Part shown: positions 6,384 through 14,729 of the stretch, piece after piece
How the letters are laid out: every line of letters begins with the position of its first letter
Position numbering within the stretch: position 1 is the stretch's first letter
From: a virus
Length of the DNA: 42,948 nt
Reading direction: 5' to 3' (one strand)
IMG/VR virus record: IMGVR_UViG_3300038555_000011
Location: 1-42,948 of that record
Program-made: the position numbers and the translations under genes
Notes under the pieces: generated by a model
Databases searched by the model: none
Told to the model about the DNA's origin: nothing
What the model saw: only the letters and a program-made list of their open reading frames with translations

Positions 6384-6481
6384 TTACCGGCCGCAGGGCC
6401 GATCAGGCGCTGCCTGACTGAATGATCCGACACAGCCTGCCACTGGATCCCGGTCTGGTCGCTGAAGATGTCCAACAACGA

Positions 6482-6889
6482 TCACTTCGCGGCGGGCACC
6501 TGGATGATGATCGGCTGAATAGGCGCAGCTGCGACTGCGGCAGGAGGTGGAGACCGGCGGGAGTCGAGCCAGTCCATGCCCGCAATGAACAGCGCGATCG
6601 ATGCGATCACGATCCCGAGGCCAGTGAGCAGATATCCACGCATGTCTGTCTTGGTGGGCAGGCCGCCCTGCATTTCCAATATCCGATCGATCTTGCCGTC
6701 CATGCGATCCATTTTGCCGTCCATAGACTGGAGACGCAGGTTGACCTGCCCTGACCAGCCCTCGAGACGCGCCAAGCGATCGGATGTGGAGGGCGGGCCG
6801 CTGCCACCCGAGTTTGCCGGTTCGGTCACGAGTGCTCCTTCCGGGAAGTCGTACTTGAGGTCTGGGAAAGGAATGATGTTGTCGGTCAT
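6482..6889 (-). CDS. Coiled-coil plus transmembrane protein, lysis region
   Basis: A 135-residue protein: polar N-terminus (MTDNIIPFPDLKYDFPEG), a coiled-coil segment with repeated MDGKMDRMDGKIDRI (about 60-75), one transmembrane helix (about 90-110, LLTGLGIVIASIALFIAGM) and a Pro/Ala-rich tail. This order resembles haemolysin-XhlA-like or DUF1640-like phage lysis accessory proteins, but I make no firm assignment. The ATG at 6889 overlaps the stop of the upstream gene (TGATG), which fixes the start; a GTG nine bases upstream is the alternative. Confidence 0.6.
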   Translation of the reverse strand: MTDNIIPFPDLKYDFPEGALVTEPANSGGSGPPSTSDRLARLEGWSGQVNLRLQSMDGKMDRMDGKIDRILEMQGGLPTKTDMRGYLLTGLGIVIASIALFIAGMDWLDSRRSPPPAAVAAAPIQPIIIQVPAAK

Positions 6890-7476
6890 CACACCCACCG
6901 ACGTGGATTGATGATCGGCTTCTTGAGTTCCTCCTCGAACGCCGAGCGGATCTCATCATCACCGAGGACGGTTTGCGACAGCAGGATCTGGTGTGTCAGC
7001 ATCCGCGACACCCCAAACAGTCCATCGCTGCTGCGACCGAGGGTAATCGCCCCTTGCAGAGTTTCACCCGGCGGATGAATGGGCAGGTTGATACTGCTGA
7101 CCCTTTCACCCTGAATGAAAAGGTCGACGAACCGCCAACCGTCGCGATCCGTCATCTGCACGTCAAACACCAGTGCCAAGCCGGGGACGAAGGGGTCCGC
7201 CAAGTCGGTCGCCGCGTCTTGGTAAAGCCTGTCCAGGCCTTGGCTAACGCTGGCAGAAAGAGTCCGGCCACCCTCGCGAAAACCGACCGATATGCCGGTT
7301 CCGAGCATCCTGACTTCAACTCCGTACCTCCCGACGCCACCCATAGAGACCAGCGTCTGAACGCGATCGGGCGCGGGCGGCGGGGGGACGGCGATTAGCC
7401 TTAGCCTGAAGCCACCGTCCAGCGGGACAGGCTGAATCGGGATATAGCCAGGGTCGGGTTCAGCGATATCGGACAA
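6889..7476 (-). CDS. Predicted beta-sandwich (LamG/concanavalin-like) phage protein
   Basis: A 195-residue protein rich in beta strands. The pattern GGRTLSASVSQGLD...LALVFDVQMTDRDGWRFVDLFIQGERVSSINLP...GAITLGRSSDG is what one sees in LamG/concanavalin-like jelly-roll domains of tail-associated proteins. The start appears to be TTG at 7476: GGAGG lies five bases upstream and no better ATG exists. It might be a minor virion decoration or carbohydrate-binding protein. It is coupled to the coiled-coil membrane gene downstream. Confidence 0.5.
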   Translation of the reverse strand: MSDIAEPDPGYIPIQPVPLDGGFRLRLIAVPPPPAPDRVQTLVSMGGVGRYGVEVRMLGTGISVGFREGGRTLSASVSQGLDRLYQDAATDLADPFVPGLALVFDVQMTDRDGWRFVDLFIQGERVSSINLPIHPPGETLQGAITLGRSSDGLFGVSRMLTHQILLSQTVLGDDEIRSAFEEELKKPIINPRRWV

Positions 7477-7525
7477 CGGCGCCTCCGCCGCGCCTCATAC
7501 GTGCAGTCCGGCCTGTGAGTCGAGA

Positions 7526-7538
7526 CGAACCCGGTTCG
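7526..7538. repeat. Dispersed palindrome CGAACC-S-GGTTCG, copy 2
   Basis: Exact 13-bp copy with central C, followed by CCTCAG. It is the only one of the nine copies outside a coding region, in the 64-bp gap 7477-7540 just after the stop of the two-span membrane gene. Confidence 0.85.
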
Positions 7539-7540
7539 CC

Positions 7541-7930
7541 TCAGTCCCCGGTCGTGACCGACATGGACGCCGGCCCGGCCTTGGCCTCGATCCGCTTCAG
7601 TCCGCCGGAGGCCAGCCGGAACACCACGACGGCCAGGATGGCGCACAGGGCCAGGGCGATGGCGGCCAGCGCCTCGATCCGCCGTTCCGCCACGGCCTCG
7701 GGCCACAGGGTCGGCTTCCACAGGGTCAGGCCGAAGATCCCGATCCCCGACCCGCCGATGATGGCGATGACCCACGCCACCATGGTCGACAGGGCTGGCC
7801 CCGACAGGGCCAGCATCCGCACGGCCCAGTCATTCGGCTTGGCCACGATCGCCGCGCTCTCGGGCGTGTCGGGCCCGGTCACGGCGGCCGCCACGCTGGC
7901 CATGGCGCTGGTTGTTTCCTTGTCGGTCAT
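7541..7930 (-). CDS. Two-span membrane protein, holin candidate
   Basis: A 129-residue protein with two predicted transmembrane helices (about residues 46-68, ALSTMVAWVIAIIGGSGIGIF, and 83-105, RIEALAAIALALCAILAVVVF), a polar N-terminus and a C-terminal tail. Two-span small membrane proteins next to an endolysin cassette are the usual holins; this one is the best candidate in the window. Its ATG overlaps the TGA of the coiled-coil membrane gene upstream (ATGA). Confidence 0.55.
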   Translation of the reverse strand: MTDKETTSAMASVAAAVTGPDTPESAAIVAKPNDWAVRMLALSGPALSTMVAWVIAIIGGSGIGIFGLTLWKPTLWPEAVAERRIEALAAIALALCAILAVVVFRLASGGLKRIEAKAGPASMSVTTGD

Positions 7931-8355
7931 TTTGCCACCTGATCAATGCCGAGCCCGGCGGCCAGGGCGACGGCGACGGTCAGGATCCACGGCGCGTATT
8001 TGGCGACCCAGCCGGTCGCGCCCATGGCCCCGGTGGCTTTGTCCCGGACGCCCTCCAGCTGGTCGACTTTCTTGGACAGTTCGGAGAGCCCCGATTCCAG
8101 TCGTTCAATCTCGCGGCCGTGCTTGGCCTCCTCCAGCCGCGTCAGGCGCGTTCCCATGCCGTCCACCTTGTCGGTCAGGCGTTCCATCGCCCGGGTGCTG
8201 GCGGCCGAATGTTCCGCCTGCGCCTTGCCCTGAGCCGACACGACGTCGGACAGCACCCGCAGAGAGTCCGCGACCTGTCGCATCGCGTGGGCATTGGCGA
8301 GCGAGGCGGCTTCCGATGTGGAGACAGGCGTCATGATTTCATCGGTTGCGGTCAT
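7927..8355 (-). CDS. Coiled-coil protein with C-terminal membrane helix
   Basis: A 142-residue protein with a long heptad region (about 35-100, RLTDKVDGMGTRLTRLEEAK...GLSELSKKVDQLEGV) and one C-terminal transmembrane helix (about 115-137, YAPWILTVAVALAAGLGI). The build matches haemolysin XhlA/Bdr-like phage proteins that accompany holins. It forms an ATGA-coupled pair with the two-span membrane protein, so the two probably act in one lysis or membrane complex. Confidence 0.55.
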   Translation of the reverse strand: MTATDEIMTPVSTSEAASLANAHAMRQVADSLRVLSDVVSAQGKAQAEHSAASTRAMERLTDKVDGMGTRLTRLEEAKHGREIERLESGLSELSKKVDQLEGVRDKATGAMGATGWVAKYAPWILTVAVALAAGLGIDQVAK

Positions 8356-8374
8356 GGGCGCTCCAATCGGTCGG

Positions 8375-8737
8375 TCAGTGGCGGGAGAAGTTCAGCAGGA
8401 CAGCGAGAGTGGCCACCGTGCGCCAGAACGCGGGGACGCCCTCGACGCCCATCGCCTCCCAGAAGGCATAGTCGCTCTGAAGTTTGCGCCAGCGGCGGTC
8501 CTTGCGAGTCAGATCGTGGACCACGGCCGGGCGCTTCATTTTCTCCACCGGCATGATCTGCAGCAGCAGGCGTTTGAACCACGCGGGCCCGCGCAGGCTG
8601 ATCCCGTCCGACCAGAACCCGGCCGGTGCCCAAACGATCAGGCCGGAGCCGAGGAACAGCAGCTCATAGGCCAGAGGCGTGACCAACAGGATTCCGTCAT
8701 CGTACAGCTCGACCTCGGCCTCGGTGAACCGGCTCAT
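8375..8737 (-). CDS. DUF1353-family phage protein
   Basis: A 120-residue protein with the DUF1353 hallmarks: a GFWSDGISL motif (family GF-x-(S/T)DGaSvP) around residue 40 and AVVHDLT (family AA-hHDyL) around 70. The catalytic-looking D and H residues are retained. The function of the family is unknown; it is common in the late regions of tailed phages near tail-fibre and lysis genes. C-terminal residues 100-117 are hydrophobic and could associate with a membrane. Confidence 0.7.
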   Translation of the reverse strand: MSRFTEAEVELYDDGILLVTPLAYELLFLGSGLIVWAPAGFWSDGISLRGPAWFKRLLLQIMPVEKMKRPAVVHDLTRKDRRWRKLQSDYAFWEAMGVEGVPAFWRTVATLAVLLNFSRH

Positions 8738-8741
8738 GGCG

Positions 8742-9158
8742 TCAGTCGGGCCAGCCGGTGTTGATGTCGATGGCGGCGAACGCTGCGGCCGTTTCCGCGC
8801 CGGCCCCTTCGCCGATCAGGGCCGTCTGGCGATCAAAGCACGCCTGGATCTTGGCCCCGCCGGTCAGCAGCAGCTGGCGCAGATCGTTGAGGGTCATCTG
8901 CACATAGGTGCCGTCCAGCGCCTCCCAGCCCGCCGTGGCGTCCGTGGCTTCGAGGCCCAGCGCCTGCGCCGTCTGCCGCACCGTGATCGCGGCGGTCAAC
9001 CTCAGGGTGGCGGTATCGTCCGACGCGAACACCACCCCGTTGAACGTCACCGTCTGGTGCCCCGCCCAGCGGCGGGCGCGCACGGCGGCCTTGAACGCCG
9101 CGTGGTGCTGGTCCAGCGTCGTGGCATGATCGACGACGTCTCCGGTCACGCGGCGCAT
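8742..9158 (-). CDS. DUF4376-family tail-fibre-associated protein
   Basis: A 138-residue protein resembling the DUF4376 domain that occurs in or beside tail-fibre assembly proteins: a helical N-terminus, FNGVVFASDDTATLRL, GWEALDGTYVQMTLNDLRQL, and a QACFD motif before the Ala-rich end. The start ATG at 9158 overlaps the stop of the tail-fibre gene (TGATG), in agreement with a role as the fibre's chaperone or attachment factor. Confidence 0.65.
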   Translation of the reverse strand: MRRVTGDVVDHATTLDQHHAAFKAAVRARRWAGHQTVTFNGVVFASDDTATLRLTAAITVRQTAQALGLEATDATAGWEALDGTYVQMTLNDLRQLLLTGGAKIQACFDRQTALIGEGAGAETAAAFAAIDINTGWPD

Positions 9159-11395
9159 CAGGCGGCTCCTTCCGTAATCATGCCCCACGCGGTCGCGTAA
9201 TAGCGGGCGTTGTCATCGGTCAGCAGGCGCAGCCGCTCCGCCGTCCCGGCCGAAAGGCCGGACAGGTCCACCGCCCCGACGCTGTCGAACAGGGTGAAGT
9301 TCCCCGCCGAAATCCCGGTCGCGGTCAGGGTCGCGGCGGCCCAGTCACCCTCGCCTGCCGGACTGGCGACGCGGCTGACGAGAAGATCGAGATCCGTCCC
9401 CGGCACCGGCACACCGGCCGCGTCCTTGCGCGCAATGACGAAGACATAGGCCTTCTCGGGCTGGGTCAGGCGGGTGACCGGCAGCGAGCGCAGGTCCATG
9501 GGTATGTAGGTGTCAGGACCAGCAGGGGCACCCGTGCCAATAAACTCCACCTCTTTAATGTTGGGATTATTCTGTGATGATGAAACAAACCATCTGTAAC
9601 AGGAATACGCAGGAGGCGAGTCAAGGTCGAAGGTCTGTTTAGAGTCACCACTATTCGGCCAGGCATAACCCGTCACCGTATCCAGAACATCCCATGTAAG
9701 ACCGTTGTCGTTTGTGCCCTCAAACGTCCATGCCGTCGCAAAAGCGTTCGCTGAACAAAATGCTGAGTATTGCGTCAGCTGGACAGGGAAGCCGAAGTCG
9801 TATCGCAGCCAACCAGGAATGGCGAGGCTAAACACGGTCGCTTGGTCTCGATCGAAAGCCCTCCACTCTAGAGACGAGCCGTTGGAGGACGAAACCACTC
9901 CAGTCGGTGCGGTGTTCGAGGTCATGTCCGGCACAGCATTGCCGGGGGGGACCTCCGGCGATCCCGGCGTAAAGTTTGCGGCGTACCAGTCGTTCGTCGC
10001 GTCATAGACCTCGTCGACCGAGTTCGCCGCGTCGATCCCGTCGGTATCGCTGAAGTCGTCGACCCATCCGCGCGGCGTCTGGAACTGAGACCCGCCCCGC
10101 AGCTGCGCGATGGCCAGCAGCATGGCCAGACCATCGGCCGCCGACACCCCGCCCGCAGCCGCAATGTCCAGTTCGAGATTCCCCGTCCCGTCCGGGCCCT
10201 GCCCGTTCACCGTCACGACCGGCTGGGGCGCGGCTTCCAGCACGTCCAGCCGTCCGGCGGCGGCGGTCTGGGCGGCCTCCGTGGCCGCCACGAACGCGTC
10301 ATAGGTCGCCTGCGGAACCTTGCCCGCAATCGCGGCAGTGACGGTGGCGGCAAAGTCGGGATCGCCTCCCAGCGCACCGGCGATCAGGGCGTCGACCGCG
10401 ACGGCGACGGCGTCGTCCACCTGCGTCTGGGTGCGGAACAGGGCGACGGCCGATCCCTTGTCCAGAATGTCGGTGTCGGCGGCGGCCCCGATCGCGCGCT
10501 TGACGAAGGTGTCGGCGGCCGTCTGTTCCACCAGTCCGGCGGTCGCGTTCAGGCCCGCCAGTGCGGTCAGGGTCGGGTCGCTGGGCTGGAAGTCGCCGCC
10601 GGCGATGGCCTGCGCCTCATCCCGGGCCGTCTCCGCCGCCAGCTGGGCCGCCTCGGCGTCACTGGCGGACGATGCGGCGGCCGTGCGATCCAGACCGGTC
10701 TGGACCCGGTCGGCGGCCGTGGCCGTGGCATCCGCGCCGGTGGCCACCCGATCCGCAGCGGTCTGGACCCTGTCGGCCGCCGTGGCCGTGGCGTCGGCAT
10801 CGGTCGCCGCACGATCCAGCCCGGTCTGGACGCGATCGGCGGCGGTCGCGGCGGCGTCGGCGTCGGTGGCCACCCGATCCAGACCGGTCTGGACCCGGTC
10901 GCCCGCTGTGGCCGTGACATCCTCGCCGGTCGCGGTGCGATCCAGACCCGTCTGGACGCGATCGGCGGCGGTGGCCACGGCATCGGCACCGGTGGCCACC
11001 CGGTCTGCGGCCGTGGCCGTGGCGTCGGCGTCGGCCGAGGTTGCCGATCCGGCGGCGGCATCCCGCGCGGCCTCTGCGGCGTCCAGCAGGGGCTGGACCG
11101 TCGCGATCTGGGCGTTGCCGATGAAGGTGATGAAGTCGGCTTCCGTACCCGCCTCATTGCCCGGCAGGCTCTGCCAGACCTCGAACACGCTCTGGCCCAC
11201 CAGGCTGAACCCGGTGCCCCACGGATCGACCTCGTCATCCGTCTTGGGCCCGTACCAGCGCCGCCCGACCAGGTCGACGGCCACGGCACCCACCAGTCCC
11301 AGGTCCACGGTCGGCGCGACCTCCAGGATGATGACATTGTCGATCCGGCCCAGCGTCGCCTGCAGGATGGCCGCGAGTTCGTTCAGCGTGGTCAT
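9158..11395 (-). CDS. Tail fibre with heptad repeats and discoidin-like domain
   Basis: A 745-residue mosaic protein. Residues 1-110 form the probable tail-attachment domain. Residues 122-240 hold 21-residue repeats built of three heptads (DRVQTGLDR-x-AT-x-x-D-x-x-ATAA), a likely trimeric coiled coil or fibre shaft. After a shaft containing a TVNGQGPDGTGNLEL turn, residues about 485-620 look like a discoidin/F5-8C-type carbohydrate-binding module (EWRAFDRD...GWLRYDFGFPVQLTQYSAF...SCYRWFVSS). The C-terminal 125 residues form a beta-rich tip. The discoidin-like part (about 9535-9935) has visibly lower GC than the rest, so it was probably swapped in. The protein should determine host receptor binding. 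Confidence 0.75.
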   Translation of the reverse strand: MTTLNELAAILQATLGRIDNVIILEVAPTVDLGLVGAVAVDLVGRRWYGPKTDDEVDPWGTGFSLVGQSVFEVWQSLPGNEAGTEADFITFIGNAQIATVQPLLDAAEAARDAAAGSATSADADATATAADRVATGADAVATAADRVQTGLDRTATGEDVTATAGDRVQTGLDRVATDADAAATAADRVQTGLDRAATDADATATAADRVQTAADRVATGADATATAADRVQTGLDRTAAASSASDAEAAQLAAETARDEAQAIAGGDFQPSDPTLTALAGLNATAGLVEQTAADTFVKRAIGAAADTDILDKGSAVALFRTQTQVDDAVAVAVDALIAGALGGDPDFAATVTAAIAGKVPQATYDAFVAATEAAQTAAAGRLDVLEAAPQPVVTVNGQGPDGTGNLELDIAAAGGVSAADGLAMLLAIAQLRGGSQFQTPRGWVDDFSDTDGIDAANSVDEVYDATNDWYAANFTPGSPEVPPGNAVPDMTSNTAPTGVVSSSNGSSLEWRAFDRDQATVFSLAIPGWLRYDFGFPVQLTQYSAFCSANAFATAWTFEGTNDNGLTWDVLDTVTGYAWPNSGDSKQTFDLDSPPAYSCYRWFVSSSQNNPNIKEVEFIGTGAPAGPDTYIPMDLRSLPVTRLTQPEKAYVFVIARKDAAGVPVPGTDLDLLVSRVASPAGEGDWAAATLTATGISAGNFTLFDSVGAVDLSGLSAGTAERLRLLTDDNARYYATAWGMITEGAA
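9535..9935 (-). other. Low-GC discoidin-like domain insert in tail fibre
   Basis: Within the fibre gene this stretch carries many A/T-ending codons (ATAAACTCC, TTTAATGTTGGGATTATTC near 9541-9570) in contrast to the GC-rich flanks. It encodes the discoidin-like module. The edges are approximate. Confidence 0.6.
10676..11032 (-). repeat. 63-bp degenerate tandem repeats in fibre shaft
   Basis: About five to six degenerate 63-bp units coding 21-residue (three-heptad) repeats with the signature DRVQTGLDR. Units differ at the DNA level but keep the heptad phase. Confidence 0.8.
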
Positions 11396-11583
11396 CAGGC
11401 GGGCTCCTCAAGGGGCACAAAGGCTTCGCTGGCGAAATCGAAGCGATGGGTCGAACCCGTCATCTTCGGGTCTTCCAGGAAGGTCAGGACCAGGTCCCCC
11501 TGCAGCGGGGCGTCCTCGGCCTCGCAGCAGCCGGCGCGCAGGATCTCGCCAGACGGGTTGATGACCGCGAACCACAGTTTCAT
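11395..11583 (-). CDS. Small hypothetical protein between tail tip and fibre
   Basis: A 62-residue protein (MKLWFAVINPSGEILRAGCC...) of unknown function. Coupled at both ends: ATGA with the tail-tip protein upstream and TGATG with the fibre gene downstream. The tight packing suggests a small structural or assembly factor of the fibre. The two adjacent Cys (residues 19-20) are unusual. Confidence 0.6.
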   Translation of the reverse strand: MKLWFAVINPSGEILRAGCCEAEDAPLQGDLVLTFLEDPKMTGSTHRFDFASEAFVPLEEPA

Positions 11584-14500
11584 CGCTTGGTTTCCAGCAG
11601 GGTGATCAGGGCGACCTGACCCACGGTCGCGCCGACGGTGGAAAAGATTTCGGCGGTCCAGGTGTGCCCGCCCGGTGCCACTGCGGGGTCGACGGTAAAG
11701 GGGTGGACGTAGGATGACAGCACCGTGTTCAGCACGACATAGCCGCCGGCCTCGGGCCCGGAACTACCCTCGATGAAGGCCGTCGTGGCCCCCAGCAGTT
11801 CAAACAGCTGGAACTGGGCCATCGACACCCCGTCGCGCAGGAAGCGCACGAAGACCTGGCCGTTCGGCCCGTTCGTGTTGACCGCGTCGATCCGGGCCCC
11901 GAAGTCGATCCGGACGTCCCCGCCCCCGGTCGTCATGGCCGCCGACACGATGGGGGTCCAGACGTTGACCCCGACGCTGACCTCGCTGCCCGAGAAGGCG
12001 AACGCGCCCTTGGTTACCGCATTGGCGACCATGCTTTCGGTCGCGACCCGGTTGCCGGCGATATAGACCTGCCCGTCCGTCACCGCGAACGCCGGCACGC
12101 TGGTCGAGCCGGACCAGATGCGGAAAAAATCGAACTCGAAATCGATCGTCGAGACCTGGCCGTCATCGGCGGCGTACATGCCCGAGACCCGGCCGTTGGC
12201 GTTCAGCGCGAACCCGTAAAGCAGGCTCAGCCGGCCGTTGATGTCGATCTGTGCCGACTGGATCGTCGAGACCGACCCCTCGACGTTGCCGACCTGCACC
12301 CCCAGTCCGCTGATCGCCGTGGCGTTGGCCGTGCCCTGATTGGCCGCCGTGGTGATCCGGCTGTCATAGGCGGCCAGTGTCGACTGGGTGGCGCTGTACT
12401 GGGTATTCCGGGTGTCGGTCTCGGCGGCCAGATTGGTGGCGAGAGTGTTCACGCTCGACGTCACCGACGCCAGATTACCCTCAACCGAACTGATCGCCGC
12501 GGTGCGCTGCGAGGTCTCGGCCGACAGGGCGGTGGCTAGCGTCCCGACCGTCATATCCACGGCGGCAATACTGTCGCCCAGCGCACTGACCTGCAGGTTC
12601 CGGGTTTCCGTCTGGGCCTGATCGCGCGTGATCGACGCCGTGCTGACGTCCTCGATCAGGGCGAAGGCATTGGCGTCGGCCAGTTCCAGCGTCTCACGCG
12701 TGAAGATCAGCTCCGCCTCAATCCGCTCCTCGCGCGTGATCGCCGCGCGCTTCTCCGTCGTGACCCGGTTCCACCGCTCCGCGATCTCGCGGATCAGGAT
12801 CTCCGCCTGCGCCTCCTGATCCCCCGCGATCTGCCCCAGATCGATCCCCGGCGGGAACAGTTCCGACACCGGCCGGCCGCCCAGATTCACCGTGTCATTG
12901 GCGATCAGAGCCCCGGACTGGAACGGCCCATAGACCATCCGCGCCGACTGATTTCCCGCCGCGTTGAAATAGCTGACCGCGACCCAGAACGTGCTTTCCG
13001 GCTGGACGATCAGCTCGACCCGTTCCGTGGTCGGCGGGCCGTCGTACATCGGCGACCACGGACCGTCGGCGCTATAGCCGATATCGACCAGCACCCGCGC
13101 GGCGGTGGCATTGTTGACCAGCCCCTCAAGATCGAACCCCGGGATCCCGCCAGGCCGCACCACCACTTCCCAGTCACCCGATCCCGGCGGCTCGACGAAG
13201 GTCGGATCGACCGGCGTCAGGGTCGGGCTTGCCGGGGCCGTCGGCGACTGGCCCAGGGCGAAGGGATATTTCGTGTCGGTGTCCGACACGAAGGTGACGC
13301 GGTGGACCCCGGTCGCGGGATCATAGTCCGTGTTCAGACACAGGCATTTCAGCCCATCCAGAACGAACCCTGCCTCGGTAATCGTGAAGGCATCGCCCGG
13401 CCGGATGCGCTGCAGGTGCGGCTTCAGCGGAATGGTGCCGGTGATTCCCTCGCGCGTGTGGGCGATCTGCAGCGCCGCCAGTTGGCCGCACTGGACCGCG
13501 TCCGGCACGAACGGGAAATCCACGCCCCGGGTCCGCTTGCCGCCGTCTTCCGTTTGATACGTCTCGGCCGTGACCTCATCGATCGCGGTCATCTGCCAGC
13601 GGTTGCCGGCGGACCAGTACCGGGGCCGCAGCGTGTTCACCCGGTTGATCCGGCTGGCCGCCGTGTCGAACTCGACCGGACCGGCCGTATCGGTCGCGCT
13701 GATCGTGACGATCGAGGTCCGCGGGGCCGCGCGCTGGATGCAGCTGATGCGCCCGGCCGACTGGGAATAGATCGCGCCACCGGCCTGCAGGAAGCCGTCC
13801 AGGACCTGCGCCTTGTCGTCATCCGTGGTCGGATAGGCCGCGCAGGTCCAGCCGTTGGCATCCGCCACATTGGCGGCCGCCACGAAGGCCGCGACATCGA
13901 TGCCCTCGACCTTGGCCCCGATGCCGCCGACCTGATAATCAACCTGCGGCGCACCCTTGCCGGTCGGGCCCTCCCACAGGCCCAGCGCCCATTTCAGGGC
14001 CCACAAGATCGGATTGTCGTCATAGACCCAGGTGTCCGGGTCATTCAGGCGGCAATCGCCCTCGCCGCCCGGAAAGGTGTCGTCCAGACGCGGATCCCAC
14101 AGCTTCAGGCCCTCGATCACCCACAGCGGCTTGGGCTCGCCGGTCGGATAGGCGGTGCGCTTGGAGTTCTCCCCCAGGATCATCAGATAGGCGGCCTTGC
14201 CCGACAGGGGCCCCAGCCCCGGCATGGCCGCGTTGTTCTTCAGGCCGGTCGGACTGGTCAGCGTCGCGGCCGGCTGGGCCCCGACGCTGGTCTTCATCCA
14301 CATTTCGCCGGACCATTGCGACGACACGGCCTTGCCGCTCCCGTCGAACGTCACGGACTGATCGTCGCCGGTGAAGCTGGAAAAGCCGGTGATCGGCCCG
14401 GCCCCGGACAGCACGGTGACGAAGCCCTGATACATGTTGTCGGGCCCGAAGATGACCCGGTCGACGATCGATCCGGCCACGCCGACGCGTCCCGCGGCGA

Positions 14501-14729
14501 ACGGAATCGGGCCGTCCGGATTGGCGGTCCAGTCCGTCGGGTTGCCAACCTCCGCCACCTTCGGGGCCAGCAGGGCGGTGGCCGTTGTCAGGGCCAGAGA
14601 GGCCGCCGCGTTCACGGCGATGACGGTCGCCGTCTGGGCCAGGGTCGCGGTGCCGGCGGCGGCTGCGGCCGTGGCGCTGCCCACATAGGTGACGACGGCA
14701 CTGATCGCGGCGGTGATCGGATCGGCCAT
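11580..14729 (-). CDS. Tail tip / host-specificity protein (J-like)
   Basis: A 1049-residue tail-tip (baseplate hub) protein in the position of lambda gpJ. Residues 10-55 are hydrophobic and Ala-rich (ATAAAAAGTATLAQTATVIAV), possibly for membrane contact during DNA entry. The middle is beta-rich with fibronectin-like segments. Residues about 640-870 are helical or coiled-coil (EERIEAELIFTRETLELAD; repeated SxVN-x-LAT-x-L-A-E-T). The stretch FRIWSGSTSVPAFAVTDGQVYIAGNRV is typical of the DUF1983 segment of J-like proteins. The C-terminus is a beta-rich tip. It should complete the tail and contact the host surface. Confidence 0.8.
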   Translation of the reverse strand: MADPITAAISAVVTYVGSATAAAAAGTATLAQTATVIAVNAAASLALTTATALLAPKVAEVGNPTDWTANPDGPIPFAAGRVGVAGSIVDRVIFGPDNMYQGFVTVLSGAGPITGFSSFTGDDQSVTFDGSGKAVSSQWSGEMWMKTSVGAQPAATLTSPTGLKNNAAMPGLGPLSGKAAYLMILGENSKRTAYPTGEPKPLWVIEGLKLWDPRLDDTFPGGEGDCRLNDPDTWVYDDNPILWALKWALGLWEGPTGKGAPQVDYQVGGIGAKVEGIDVAAFVAAANVADANGWTCAAYPTTDDDKAQVLDGFLQAGGAIYSQSAGRISCIQRAAPRTSIVTISATDTAGPVEFDTAASRINRVNTLRPRYWSAGNRWQMTAIDEVTAETYQTEDGGKRTRGVDFPFVPDAVQCGQLAALQIAHTREGITGTIPLKPHLQRIRPGDAFTITEAGFVLDGLKCLCLNTDYDPATGVHRVTFVSDTDTKYPFALGQSPTAPASPTLTPVDPTFVEPPGSGDWEVVVRPGGIPGFDLEGLVNNATAARVLVDIGYSADGPWSPMYDGPPTTERVELIVQPESTFWVAVSYFNAAGNQSARMVYGPFQSGALIANDTVNLGGRPVSELFPPGIDLGQIAGDQEAQAEILIREIAERWNRVTTEKRAAITREERIEAELIFTRETLELADANAFALIEDVSTASITRDQAQTETRNLQVSALGDSIAAVDMTVGTLATALSAETSQRTAAISSVEGNLASVTSSVNTLATNLAAETDTRNTQYSATQSTLAAYDSRITTAANQGTANATAISGLGVQVGNVEGSVSTIQSAQIDINGRLSLLYGFALNANGRVSGMYAADDGQVSTIDFEFDFFRIWSGSTSVPAFAVTDGQVYIAGNRVATESMVANAVTKGAFAFSGSEVSVGVNVWTPIVSAAMTTGGGDVRIDFGARIDAVNTNGPNGQVFVRFLRDGVSMAQFQLFELLGATTAFIEGSSGPEAGGYVVLNTVLSSYVHPFTVDPAVAPGGHTWTAEIFSTVGATVGQVALITLLETKR

